17,820 bases of DNA from UBA1189 sp045654565 (GTDB lineage Bacteria > Bacteroidota > Bacteroidia > Bacteroidales > Bacteroidaceae). The notes beneath the pieces are model-generated. The model saw nothing but the letters and a program-made list of their open reading frames with translations. It was not told where the DNA came from and searched no databases. The stretch covers positions 1 to 17,820 of the forward strand of contig JAZONP010000068.1 in the NCBI GenBank assembly GCA_045654565.1, read 5' to 3'. The translations under genes and the position numbers were made by a program. This document shows positions 7,642 through 16,064 of this stretch, piece after piece; position 1 is the first letter of the stretch, and each line of letters starts with the position of its first letter.

Positions 7642-8652
7642 ATGAAAGTAGCTATTGTAGGAGCCAGCGGTGCTGTAGGACAGGAGTTCCTCCGCGTGCT
7701 CGAAGAGAGAAACTTCCCCATCGACGAACTCGTACTGTTCGGTTCATCACGCAGTGCTGGTAGCACATACACCTTCCGCGGCAAGGAGATTACAGTAAAG
7801 TTATTACAACATAATGATGACTTCAAAGGCATCGACATCGCCTTCACATCAGCTGGCGGCGGCACCTCTATCGAGTATGCCGAAACCATCACCAAGCATG
7901 GCGCCATCATGATTGACAATAGCAGTGCTTTCCGCATGGACAACGATGTACCTCTCGTAGTACCCGAGGTAAATGCCGAGGATGCCCTCACACGTCCCCG
8001 TGGCATCATTGCCAACCCCAACTGCACCACCATCCAGATGGTCGTGGCACTGAAGACCATCGAGCAGCTCTCACACATCAAGACCGTACACGTATCGACC
8101 TACCAGGCCGCCAGTGGTGCCGGTGCAGCAGCCATGGCCGAGCTCTATGAGCAGTACCGTCAGGTATTGGCCGGCGAAGAAGTAACCGTAGAAAAGTTCG
8201 CCTACCAGCTCGCCTTCAACCTTATCCCCCAGATTGACGTGTTCACCGACAACGGCTACACAAAGGAGGAAATGAAGATGTATCACGAGACGAAGAAGAT
8301 CATGCACTCCGACGTCAACGTCAGTGCCACTTGTGTACGCGTACCTGCCCTTCGTTCACACTCTGAGAGTATCTGGGTAGAGACCGAGCGCCCCATCAGC
8401 GTGGCCGAGGCTCGTGAAGCCTTCGCCAACGGCGATGGACTCGTACTCATGGACAACCCTGCCGCAAAAGAGTATCCCATGCCCCTCTTCCTCGCCGGCA
8501 AGGATCCCGTCTATGTGGGCCGCATCCGCAAAGACCTCACCAACGAGAATGGCCTCACTTTCTGGATTGTAGGCGACCAGATCAAGAAGGGCGCAGCACT
8601 CAACGCCGTACAGATTGCCGAGTACCTCATCGCCCAGGGCGTAGTGAAGTAA
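7642..8652 (+). CDS. asd: Aspartate-semialdehyde dehydrogenase
   Basis: Reduces 4-phospho-aspartate to aspartate semialdehyde with NADPH, the branch-point step for lysine/diaminopimelate, threonine and methionine synthesis, in the cytoplasm. The 336 residues start with the nucleotide-binding GASGAVGQEF (7-16). The catalytic cysteine is C128 in NPNCTT. The conserved YQAASGAGA lies at 154-162, and RVPALRSHSE (233-242) holds the probable catalytic histidine H240. Length is typical. An in-frame TTG at 7606 would add 12 residues (TVNTKRQTLNN) that match nothing in the family and come from leader repeats, so the ATG at 7642 is chosen. It is divergent from pgk, has its own promoter, and is followed by a terminator hairpin 22 bases after the stop, so it appears monocistronic. 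Confidence 0.97.
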   Translation: MKVAIVGASGAVGQEFLRVLEERNFPIDELVLFGSSRSAGSTYTFRGKEITVKLLQHNDDFKGIDIAFTSAGGGTSIEYAETITKHGAIMIDNSSAFRMDNDVPLVVPEVNAEDALTRPRGIIANPNCTTIQMVVALKTIEQLSHIKTVHVSTYQAASGAGAAAMAELYEQYRQVLAGEEVTVEKFAYQLAFNLIPQIDVFTDNGYTKEEMKMYHETKKIMHSDVNVSATCVRVPALRSHSESIWVETERPISVAEAREAFANGDGLVLMDNPAAKEYPMPLFLAGKDPVYVGRIRKDLTNENGLTFWIVGDQIKKGAALNAVQIAEYLIAQGVVK

Positions 8653-8673
8653 CCATAACACATGCATAACAAC

Positions 8674-8706
8674 CGAGGCGAGGGAGCATCACGCTTCCTC
8701 GCCTTG
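8674..8706 (+). terminator. Hairpin terminator downstream of asd
   Basis: CGAGGCGAGGGAGC (8674-8687) pairs with GCTTCCTCGCCTTG (8693-8706) around the loop ATCAC, giving 14 bp with two G-U pairs. The following CTATTTGG is only weakly T-rich, so termination may be incomplete, but stem strength and position support the call. Confidence 0.65.
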
Positions 8707-8967
8707 CTATTTGGAAGAATTTCCCCAAAAGCCACCCACCCCACCAACCTAATCCAAAATACCGACAAGACAAACGAACCATAGCTTCACATCATAAATA
8801 TGGCGCCTTTACAAGGCTTGTAAAAGCTATTTATAGTATTAGTCTGAGAAAATCTACTTTTCTTTGCATCAGAAATAAAGAGACCTCAACCTCACATCCA
8901 AAAATCACGGATAGTCAATTTCTTTATTTGTCAATCAAAGTTCACCAAATATTTAAAAAGTAAAGTT
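8707..8967 (+). other. Leader region of the VWA gene; no gene seen
   Basis: Together with the asd terminator this is a 315-base stretch without a gene. The left part (8715-8780) is C/A-rich and unremarkable. A 17-base palindrome sits at 8808-8824. TACTTTTCTTTG near 8854-8865 and TTTATTTG near 8923-8930 resemble the -7 consensus but each departs from TAnnTTTG, so no promoter is assigned. The last 30 bases before the ATG are A-rich, as is common at Bacteroidetes translation starts. Confidence 0.4.
8808..8824. promoter_or_regulatory. Palindrome TTTACAAGgCTTGTAAA upstream of the VWA gene
   Basis: Two perfect 8-base half-sites flank a single central G. The short centre makes it a poor RNA hairpin and a better DNA site for a dimeric regulator. 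It lies 144 bases upstream of the VWA start and about 100 bases beyond the asd terminator. The binding factor is unknown. Confidence 0.45.
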
Positions 8968-9681
8968 ATGGAAACAAAGAATGAAAGCACAGCGAAAACA
9001 AGAGTCTACAACATTATCATCCTCGACAAGTCGGGTTCAATGAACTCGATACGCAAAGAGGCTATCGACGGATGCAACGAAACTATAGGAAGCATACGAG
9101 CCGCGCAGAAACGCCACCACGACACGCAGGAGCACTACATCTCACTGGCAGCATTCTGCGAATGTGGCATCGACATGATTTATGACAAGACCCCTATCGA
9201 CGAAGCCGAGACACTCACCTGGGAGAAGTATAGTCCGTGTTGTATGACACCGCTCTTCGATGCCATAGGCAATACGGTGAAGCGCATGGAGACCTACACT
9301 AAATCCATAGAGGAGTTTGTAGAGACATCGGTGCTCGTGACCATCATCACCGACGGCTATGAGAATGCCTCCAAAGAGTGGAACTCCCTCGAGGTAAAGA
9401 AACTCATCGAGGCTTGTAAGGAGCAGGGGTGGATGTTCTCGTTCATAGGCGCTAGCGAAGACATTGTAAATGTAGCCACACACATCTCCATCACGAACAC
9501 CGTATTGTGGGAGCAAACATCGAAGGGTACTGAGAAAATATTTGAAAATGAAAACTTGGCCCGCGACAGATTCTACGACAAGATGGCTTACAGCTTCTGC
9601 CGCGAATCCGCATCACCCATGGAGCGTCGTGAGATGAAGAAGCGTTTCGCCAAGGAATATTATGACAAGGAGAAGAAGTAG
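8968..9681 (+). CDS. Von Willebrand factor type A domain protein
   Basis: A 237-residue, probably cytoplasmic protein (no signal peptide or membrane helix) consisting almost wholly of one VWA domain, a metal-dependent protein-binding fold. The MIDAS residues are complete: D20, S22, S24 in DKSGS, T94 in MTPLFDAIG, and D129 in ITDGYEN. Residues about 12-175 form the domain. The C-terminal 60 residues are charged and lysine/arginine-rich (MERREMKKRF, YYDKEKK) and may form a helical tail. The domain resembles stand-alone VWA proteins of the TerY/tellurite-resistance-like group, but no ter gene, chaperone ATPase or kinase/phosphatase partner is adjacent. It has its own long leader and a terminator downstream, so it is an orphan gene. 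The fold call is firm; the partner and role are unknown. Confidence 0.88.
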   Translation: METKNESTAKTRVYNIIILDKSGSMNSIRKEAIDGCNETIGSIRAAQKRHHDTQEHYISLAAFCECGIDMIYDKTPIDEAETLTWEKYSPCCMTPLFDAIGNTVKRMETYTKSIEEFVETSVLVTIITDGYENASKEWNSLEVKKLIEACKEQGWMFSFIGASEDIVNVATHISITNTVLWEQTSKGTEKIFENENLARDRFYDKMAYSFCRESASPMERREMKKRFAKEYYDKEKK

Positions 9682-9690
9682 TGACTGAGC

Positions 9691-9712
9691 TACCCTAAAT
9701 TCATATAGGGTA
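9691..9712 (+). repeat. Small inverted repeat just after the VWA stop
   Basis: TACCCTA (9691-9697) pairs with TAGGGTA (9706-9712) around an 8-base loop, 9 bases after the stop codon. No T-run follows, so it is probably an RNA 3'-end stem or incidental; the true terminator is at 9761-9782. Confidence 0.4.
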
Positions 9713-9755
9713 AACGGCTATATACTCCCCAACCTATAGAACGACAACCTTAAAC

Positions 9756-9786
9756 AAAAAAGCAAGAGCCGCGGCTCTTGCTTTTT
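9756..9786. terminator. Bidirectional intrinsic terminator between the VWA and LRR genes
   Basis: AGCAAGAGCCG (9761-9771) pairs perfectly with CGGCTCTTGCT (9772-9782). It is flanked by a run of A on the left (9756-9761) and a run of T on the right (9782-9786). Both strands therefore show a GC-rich stem followed by T residues, so it can end transcripts of both convergent genes. Confidence 0.93.
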
Positions 9787-9812
9787 GTTTTAGTTACGAT
9801 TGAAATAATAGG

Positions 9813-12611
9813 TTACTTACGACGTATACTCTTCAAGTTGTCGCACCCTTGGAATGCATCAATGGCAATCAACTTAACATTCTTTGAGATTGTAGCCGAG
9901 AGCAGTTCGCTACAACCAGCGAAGGTACAACTACCGATAGTAGACACACCATCGCCAATTGTGATTGTGCTCAGGTTACTGCAATATTGGAATGCCTTCT
10001 CGCCAATCGAAGCCACCTTCTTAGGAATAATCACAGAGGGGATACTGCTACAATACTGGAATGCCTTCTCGCCAATCTTAGTCACACTCTCAGGGATAGT
10101 GACAGAGGTAAGTCGGCTACATCCATCAAATGCGCTGTTGCCAATCTCATCCAACTTCTTAGGAAGAATGATTGAGGTAAGACTTGCACAATTAGAGAAT
10201 GTGTTATCCTTGATAGCCTGCAAGGCCTTAGGAATATTAACTACTGCGAGGTTACTGCAACCAGCAAATGCGCTTACACCAATTTCAGAGACACTCTCGG
10301 GAACCGAGATCTTAGATATGCTACGACAATATTGGAATGCATTTTCACCAATTTCCTTCACACCGTCAAGGATTGTAACACCTATAAGACTACTGCATCC
10401 ATAGAAAGCATACTCCTCGATCTTCGCTACTGTACCAGGAATAGTCACTTCGGTAACGAACTTTCCATCCAGATACAAATCCTTAGCATAAGACAAGGGG
10501 TTAGCGCTACTATTGCTGAAGTCGATACAGCACCAAGCCTCCACATTATCGATATGAACAGAAGTCAAACTACTGCATTCTGCAAAAGCATTCTCACCAA
10601 TCTGTACCACACTCTCGGGGATAGACACTGAAGAGAGTCGGCTACAACCGCGGAAGGCATTGTTACCAATCTCAGACACTCCACTACCAATCTCGGCTAA
10701 GAGCAAATTCTTATTGTAAGAAAGCGGAGAGTCGCCCCACTTCTGGCTATCGTCGTAAATCAAGTTACGGCCCAGATATACCTTCTCAATCGGACATCTG
10801 CTAAACAAGCCTTCGCCCTCTCCACTATTACCCAACACCAAGGGAGTAGTACCATCCTCAACAACGAGCTCGGTCAAGACTGCGCAGTTATCAAATACAT
10901 TATCACCAATCTTGGTCACCTTATTACTAATGGTAGCCTTGGTAAACTTACTGCCTACAAAAGCCTCATTGAGCACATCACAGTCGACATACAATTCACC
11001 AGCACAACCCGCGAAAGCCAACTTACCGATTGAGGTTACATTCTCGGGGATAACGATACCTGAGAGGCTACTGCAGTCAGAAAAAGCATGCCAACCGATC
11101 TCTGTCACACTCTTAGGAATAGTTACATTGACAAGTCTGCTGCAGTCATCAAAAGCATGCCAACCAATCTTTGTTACCTTATCTCCAAATACAACTGTAG
11201 ACAATTTACGATTGTCGAAGAACGGAGAATAACCAAACTTAGCCTCCGTCTTATAGCTCAAATCACGACCGATATAGACTATTTCTAACGGACACTCAAA
11301 GAAGAGACCTTTACCGCCACTACCATAGCCGAGCGAAAGTGTTTCCTCGCTATCTTCGATAACCAACTCACGCAACTCGGTACAATTATAGAAGGCATCA
11401 TCGCCAATTTTAGACACATTATTACCCACAATCACCTTAGAGAACATGCTGCCACCGAAGAGACCATTAGGTACGTCGCATTTCACCGTCAACTCACCTG
11501 TACAACCAGCAAAGACATAACCGCCCATAGTAACTACCGACTCAGGAATAGTGATATTCTCCAAGCTACTGCAGTTATAGAACGCACGCTCGCCAATCTC
11601 CTTTAGGGTTTCAGGCATCTGGATGTTTGTCAGGTCTGTGCAATTGTAGAAGGTATAGTCACCAATTCGTGTTACTCCCTCAGGGATAATCACAGAAGTA
11701 ACCAACTTGCCACCTTGATACAGGTTCTTAGCATAGGCAAGAGGGTTTGCAGAGTAATCGCCAAATTGGATACCGCACCAAGCCTCGATGCTGCTCACAT
11801 GCACGGCAACCAATCCATTACAATCCGAGAATGCATCCTTACCTATTGATACCATTCCTTCGGGGATAGCAACCGAGGTAAGGCTGCTGCAACGATAGAA
11901 CGCACGCTCCTTGATATCCTTCACATGCTCGGGAACCACAAGTTCTGTAACCAACTTGCCCTCCAAATACAATCGTGCGCCATAGCAGAGGGGGTTAGAG
12001 TTATTGTTTGTAAAGGTGATTCCGCACCATGAACCTATGTCATTTACATTAACAGAAGTTATGCTATTACAATCCAAGAATGCGAACTCAGCCACGCTGG
12101 TCAGGCTCTTAGGGATGGTGACATTAGCCAGATTATAGCATCCCAAGAAAGCGAAGGCTCCCACCTTGGTCATTCCTTCCGGAAGAACAACACTGGTCAA
12201 GCTCGAGCATCCCTTGAAAGTCTCCTTCGGAAGCTGAGCGATACTCTCTGGAATATCAACCGACGCGAGCTTGCTACAATCACGGAATGCGCCTACACCG
12301 ATGCGGATGACGCTATTAGGGATAGATATCGATGTCAACTCCTCACACCCTGCAAATGCTTCACTCTTGATCTCACTTACACGGTATGTATTTCCTCTGA
12401 ACGATACTGAGGATGGAATTACTATACGTCCTACATATTTACCTGACTGCTGCGTAGTATTACCTCTATGAGTCACTGCTACTGTAAGTCCCTCCCAATC
12501 AGTATTATTGAACTCATAATAAATACCTCCTTTACTGAAGTCATACGCACTTGCTACAAAATTGCACAAAAGCAACACTAACGCAAAAAACCAGCATCTG
12601 GCGCCTTTCAT
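9813..12611 (-). CDS. Secreted BspA-type leucine-rich repeat protein (LRR_5 family)
   Basis: A 932-residue exported protein. The signal peptide ends near residue 22 (FVASA before YDFSKGG). After a short lead-in (about 23-70), almost all the rest consists of about 23-residue BspA/TpLRR units of the form 'AFxGCssLtsvxIPesVtxIGexAF'. Two longer modules are interspersed. One, with a WCgIxF...NPLxYAxxLYLxGK pattern, occurs near 187-227, 270-310 and 685-725. The other is about 116 residues and occurs at about 372-487 and 538-653. The protein ends in a half repeat plus SIRRK, with no type IX sorting domain or other anchor visible. Family members bind host proteins or other bacteria, which suggests but does not prove a surface or adhesin role here. 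It has its own strong promoter and shares a bidirectional terminator downstream. Confidence 0.93.
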   Translation of the reverse strand: MKGARCWFFALVLLLCNFVASAYDFSKGGIYYEFNNTDWEGLTVAVTHRGNTTQQSGKYVGRIVIPSSVSFRGNTYRVSEIKSEAFAGCEELTSISIPNSVIRIGVGAFRDCSKLASVDIPESIAQLPKETFKGCSSLTSVVLPEGMTKVGAFAFLGCYNLANVTIPKSLTSVAEFAFLDCNSITSVNVNDIGSWCGITFTNNNSNPLCYGARLYLEGKLVTELVVPEHVKDIKERAFYRCSSLTSVAIPEGMVSIGKDAFSDCNGLVAVHVSSIEAWCGIQFGDYSANPLAYAKNLYQGGKLVTSVIIPEGVTRIGDYTFYNCTDLTNIQMPETLKEIGERAFYNCSSLENITIPESVVTMGGYVFAGCTGELTVKCDVPNGLFGGSMFSKVIVGNNVSKIGDDAFYNCTELRELVIEDSEETLSLGYGSGGKGLFFECPLEIVYIGRDLSYKTEAKFGYSPFFDNRKLSTVVFGDKVTKIGWHAFDDCSRLVNVTIPKSVTEIGWHAFSDCSSLSGIVIPENVTSIGKLAFAGCAGELYVDCDVLNEAFVGSKFTKATISNKVTKIGDNVFDNCAVLTELVVEDGTTPLVLGNSGEGEGLFSRCPIEKVYLGRNLIYDDSQKWGDSPLSYNKNLLLAEIGSGVSEIGNNAFRGCSRLSSVSIPESVVQIGENAFAECSSLTSVHIDNVEAWCCIDFSNSSANPLSYAKDLYLDGKFVTEVTIPGTVAKIEEYAFYGCSSLIGVTILDGVKEIGENAFQYCRSISKISVPESVSEIGVSAFAGCSNLAVVNIPKALQAIKDNTFSNCASLTSIILPKKLDEIGNSAFDGCSRLTSVTIPESVTKIGEKAFQYCSSIPSVIIPKKVASIGEKAFQYCSNLSTITIGDGVSTIGSCTFAGCSELLSATISKNVKLIAIDAFQGCDNLKSIRRK

Positions 12612-12656
12612 AAACCTAATTTATAACTTAATATTGACAATATTTGAATTAAAGTG

Positions 12657-12688
12657 CAAAGATAGTGATAAGTTTTCTTACAAACAAA
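12657..12688 (-). promoter_or_regulatory. Promoter of the LRR protein gene
   Basis: On the minus strand TTTG (12688-12685) is followed after exactly 20 bases by TATCTTTG (12664-12657). Both fit the Bacteroidetes TTTG/TAnnTTTG consensus. The start would lie near 12650, with a leader of about 40 nt. This is one of the two cleanest promoters in the window. Confidence 0.7.
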
Positions 12689-12814
12689 GGGTTTGACACA
12701 AATATTGCAACGATAATTGATTCGTTGACAAACATTTTGCAAACCCCAAACTTTTCTGCATCAAATAGCTTCTACGACAATTCAAATCAGCAGAAAACGA
12801 CGATTACCCTTGCC

Positions 12815-13939
12815 TCAATTCACAAAATCATAATAATACCAGTACGTCTTACCGAATTTACGTTTGCAGAGGTTTTTCATCTCAACGAGATTACCGGCAT
12901 GAGTTTCTCTCAAAGCGACATATTCCCGATATCGCTGCGACACTGCTTCGTCGGGAACAAATGTTACAGGTGTGAACGGATGTTGCTCATTGTATATCAC
13001 CCAAGCCTCTTGGGTCAGCGCCGAAGCGCTGGATGTATCTGCCCGCTCACTCGCCGTCAAAGCGACGAAATCATCAAGATTCTTGTCGAGCAACAAGGCC
13101 GCAGCATACAGGTCCTTAAATAATCTAGAATCAGACCTCTGCATCATACGTTTATAGAATTCTGAAGCCTTCTCACCGCCGTACGGAGTGGCCCCCAGCA
13201 CGTCATAATATGTCCCCGCTCCATACTGAGCCGTCTGTAGATTATACCTATTCATCATCAATCCATCCGAGCCATAGGGTTGAGGATAGGCAAAGAGTTT
13301 GTCATCCAGCTGTCCTGTTTTCGCTAACGCAAGATTCCGCAGAGCCGTGAGTTCCACATTGCAATCATCAGACCTCTTGCCCACTTCCAACACCTTATCA
13401 TACTCCTCACTATGCGTATACTTCCATGCCATCAGTTCCATTGTTTCAGAAGCCTTATCACTTCCCCAATAACCCACAAGGAGAAACAGGAGCGCCATCA
13501 CCCCCAGGTTGGGTGTCAGTTGTTTGAAGAAGTTTACATCTCGATGCAGCAACGTGTTTCTTTCTATCCATACGACCAAGATATATACCCCTACGACGCC
13601 AAGCAAGGCGACCACCCACAGTACCCACGAGTACGAGAAAGAGCCGTCAAACCCGGTTATCAAGACAAGCAAAGCACAAGACGAAAGATATGAAAACGCC
13701 TCAAAACGGCCGTGCAACTTCCCCATCCTGTTCAACACATATTGAACAGCAAGCAATAGTAGTGTGATGATCGACGCCGTAATGAACGTATTATTCGTTG
13801 TCTGCCCTTTCGATAGGTAATCTTGCAAGAGCGCCAACCGTTCTCCTTGAAACACATAGATATACAAGAAGGAGAAAACGACAAAAAGCAGTGCGCATAC
13901 CGCGCTGATGAGGGTATCGTATTTTTGTTTTCTACTCAT
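12815..13939 (-). CDS. Polytopic membrane protein with soluble C-terminal domain (DUF6057-like)
   Basis: A 374-residue protein I cannot assign to a function. The N-terminal half has five hydrophobic helices (near residues 9-29, 52-70, 82-97, 106-126 and 145-160). Between helices 1 and 2 is an ALLQDYLSKGQT loop that resembles, from memory, Bacteroidales DUF6057 membrane proteins. The C-terminal 210 residues are soluble and helix-rich, starting with a TPR-like stretch (HSEEYDKVLEVGKRSDD, then LTALRNLALAKTGQLDDKLF). It ends in an aromatic cluster (YWYYYDFVN). The ATG at 13939 is preferred over an in-frame TTG at 13963, because the extra residues lie outside the conserved-looking part and overlap the repeat array. 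It lies 116 bases downstream of glgB, with no clear promoter in between, so it may be read from the glgB transcript. Confidence 0.8.
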   Translation of the reverse strand: MSRKQKYDTLISAVCALLFVVFSFLYIYVFQGERLALLQDYLSKGQTTNNTFITASIITLLLLAVQYVLNRMGKLHGRFEAFSYLSSCALLVLITGFDGSFSYSWVLWVVALLGVVGVYILVVWIERNTLLHRDVNFFKQLTPNLGVMALLFLLVGYWGSDKASETMELMAWKYTHSEEYDKVLEVGKRSDDCNVELTALRNLALAKTGQLDDKLFAYPQPYGSDGLMMNRYNLQTAQYGAGTYYDVLGATPYGGEKASEFYKRMMQRSDSRLFKDLYAAALLLDKNLDDFVALTASERADTSSASALTQEAWVIYNEQHPFTPVTFVPDEAVSQRYREYVALRETHAGNLVEMKNLCKRKFGKTYWYYYDFVN

Positions 13940-13951
13940 TTCAACTATTTT

Positions 13952-14046
13952 GACAACGGACAAAAGAAAAAAACAACAGACTACAGACGACTGCTATCCG
14001 GAGAACACGCACGCGAATCTCGTCTGTTGTCTGTTGTCCGTTGTCC
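13952..14046. repeat. Paired inverted 7-bp-period repeats between glgB and the membrane protein gene
   Basis: On the right, GTCTGTT, GTCTGTT, GTCCGTT and GTCC follow in perfect register (14022-14046). On the left, reverse-complement-type units GACAACG, GACAAAA (13952-13965) and AACAACA, GACTACA, GACGACT (13972-13992) occur. The right arm complements the left over about 26 bp with one mismatch, apart from a 13-base A-rich insertion in the left arm. A 29-base unique spacer (13991-14019) separates them. It could fold as a long hairpin in RNA. No T-run of terminator type follows on the minus strand. Function unknown. Confidence 0.7.
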
Positions 14047-14055
14047 TATTTTTTA

Positions 14056-16059
14056 TCAATCCAACTTCTTCAATACTATGGCCGAGCGAGCGGGAATGTA
14101 AAGCTTCAACCACTCCTTCTTGTAGCGCTTGTGCAAGGGCTCGAAGTGAGTGAAGTGCGTGAGGCTCGGGTCGGTGAGACCATTACCGCCAAACTCAGGG
14201 TTATCGGTATTGAGCACCTCCTGGTATGAGCCGCGCGGAACGAGCAAGCCGTAGTCGCTATACGAATTGGTGGGGCTGAAATTGAAGACAAACAACAAGT
14301 CGTCACGACGGTAAGCGAGTATCTGGTCACCATCATTACAATTAATCTCCACCACCTTGTTCTTCTCATACTTATTCACACCACCGATGAGCTTCATCAT
14401 CGCCTGGTCAAACTTACCGAGGTATTCGTAGCACAGCTTGTCGTTGTCCACGAGACTCCACTGGCGGCGGGCATACTTGTAGCTCCATCCGTTGCCTTCG
14501 CGGGGGAAGTCAATCCACTCGGGATGACCGAACTCATTGCCCATGAAGTTGAGGTAACCACCATTGATGGTCGATGCCGTAAGCAGACGTATCATTTTGT
14601 GCAACGCGATACCGCGGTGAGCCATATAGTTTTCATCACCCTTCTGGAAGTGCCAGTACATATCAGAGTCTACGAGGCGGAAGATGATGGTCTTGTCGCC
14701 CACGAGTGCCTGGTCGTGACTCTCGGCATACGAGATGGTCTTCTCGTCCTTGCGGCGGTTGGTCACCTCCCAGAACATGCTGGTGGGTTTCCAGTGCTCG
14801 TCGGTCTGCTCCTTGATGAGCTTGATCCAGTAGTCAGGCACGTTCATCGCCATGCGGTAGTCAAATCCATAGCCACCATGCTTGATAGGTGCTGCCAATC
14901 CAGGCATTCCCGACACCTCCTCGGCAATGGTAATGGCATTCTTATTGAGTTCGTGGATGAGGTCATTGGCCAATGTGAGATAGCATACCGCATCGCCATC
15001 CTGATTGAGGTTGTAGTAGTCGCCATAGCCACAGAAGGCCTCACCGAGACCGTGGCTGCGGTAGAGCATTGAGGTCACACCGTCGAAGCGGAAACCATCA
15101 AACTTGTATTCCTCCATCCAGAATCGGCAGTTTGAGAGCAGGAAGCTCACCACCTCATTCTTCGAGTAGTCGAAGCAGAGTGAGTCCCATGCGGGATGCT
15201 CGCGGCGGTCGCCAGGATAGAAATATTGGTCGGGATCACCGGCAAAGTTGCCCAATCCCTCGAGTTCGTTCTTCACGGCATGCGATTGCACCATATCCAT
15301 GATCACTGCGATGCCATTGGCATGAGCCTCATCGATAAGCTGTTTGAGCTCCTCAGGCGTACCCTGACGTGACGACGCCGCAAAGAAGTTCGACACGTGG
15401 TAGCCGAATGAGCCATAGTAGGGATGCTCTTGGATGGCCATAATCTGTATGCAGTTGTAGCCACCGGCGATAACGCGGGGCAACACCTTCTCGCGGAACT
15501 CGTTATAGGTCGATACGCCCTGCGTTTCGCCCGACATACCCACGTGACACTCATAGATGAGCAGGGGTGAGGTATTGGGCTTGAACTTCTTCACCTTGAA
15601 CTCATAGGGTGCAGGCTCCCACACCTGAGCGCTGAAGAGATAGGTTGTTTCGTCCTGTACCACACGGCGCACATAGGCAGGGATACGCTCTCCCGAACCG
15701 CCCTTCCAGTATATCTTTAGCTTGTAGTAGTCCTCGTGCTCAATAGCCTCGGCAGGGAGGTTCACCTCCCAGTCACCATGACCATTGAGTCGGGTGAGCT
15801 TATATTCAGGCTTCTCCTGCCACTCGTTGAAGTCGCCCACAAGATAGATCTCCGTAGCGTTGGGTGCCCACTCGCGGAAGGTCCATCCCTTCTTCGTCTT
15901 GTGCAGGCCATAGTATTCATATCCTTTGGCAACGTCTTTGAGCTTCTTGGCCCCGTTGTCGGTGAGTTCATTCTTGCGACGTACGTAGTAGTCATAGCGG
16001 CCTTGAATCGCAGCCTCGTACGGTTCCAGCCAAGGGTCGTTTTGGATGAGTTTAAGCAT
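14056..16059 (-). CDS. glgB: 1,4-alpha-glucan branching enzyme, eukaryote-like type (GH13_8)
   Basis: Cuts alpha-1,4 glucan and transfers the piece to make alpha-1,6 branches in glycogen, in the cytoplasm. The 667 residues contain a CBM48 domain (about 45-150; FREWAPNATEIYLVGDFNEW) and a GH13 barrel with YECHVGMS, GYNCIQIMAIQEHPYYGSFG, DMVQSHAVKN, the nucleophile D326 in DGFRFDGVTS, acid/base E380 in ITIAEEVSG, and D449 in YAESHDQALVGDK. A C-terminal beta domain follows (FNFSPTNSYSDYG). These motifs match human and yeast branching enzymes closely, rather than the longer enterobacterial GlgB, which carries an extra N-terminal module. No glgA, glgC or glgP is adjacent. The ATG at 16059 gives the expected N-terminus. 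No TAnnTTTG element was found upstream, so it may be cotranscribed with the YhcH-family gene 118 bases upstream. Confidence 0.96.
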   Translation of the reverse strand: MLKLIQNDPWLEPYEAAIQGRYDYYVRRKNELTDNGAKKLKDVAKGYEYYGLHKTKKGWTFREWAPNATEIYLVGDFNEWQEKPEYKLTRLNGHGDWEVNLPAEAIEHEDYYKLKIYWKGGSGERIPAYVRRVVQDETTYLFSAQVWEPAPYEFKVKKFKPNTSPLLIYECHVGMSGETQGVSTYNEFREKVLPRVIAGGYNCIQIMAIQEHPYYGSFGYHVSNFFAASSRQGTPEELKQLIDEAHANGIAVIMDMVQSHAVKNELEGLGNFAGDPDQYFYPGDRREHPAWDSLCFDYSKNEVVSFLLSNCRFWMEEYKFDGFRFDGVTSMLYRSHGLGEAFCGYGDYYNLNQDGDAVCYLTLANDLIHELNKNAITIAEEVSGMPGLAAPIKHGGYGFDYRMAMNVPDYWIKLIKEQTDEHWKPTSMFWEVTNRRKDEKTISYAESHDQALVGDKTIIFRLVDSDMYWHFQKGDENYMAHRGIALHKMIRLLTASTINGGYLNFMGNEFGHPEWIDFPREGNGWSYKYARRQWSLVDNDKLCYEYLGKFDQAMMKLIGGVNKYEKNKVVEINCNDGDQILAYRRDDLLFVFNFSPTNSYSDYGLLVPRGSYQEVLNTDNPEFGGNGLTDPSLTHFTHFEPLHKRYKKEWLKLYIPARSAIVLKKLD

Positions 16060-16064
16060 GATAC

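Noticed and set aside
8854..8930. Promoter for the VWA gene
   Set aside because: The candidates TACTTTTC-TTTG and TTTATTTG each break the TAnnTTTG consensus and lack a placed -33 element.
8968..9681. Tellurite-resistance TerY
   Set aside because: Only the general VWA fold and MIDAS support this; no ter genes are adjacent, so the specific name was not used.
13940..13963. Start of the membrane protein at TTG 13963
   Set aside because: It lies in the repeat array; ATG 13939 directly precedes the first hydrophobic helix.
14524..15072. Plus-strand open frame of 182 codons
   Set aside because: It is antisense to the catalytic core of glgB and shows no family motif of its own.
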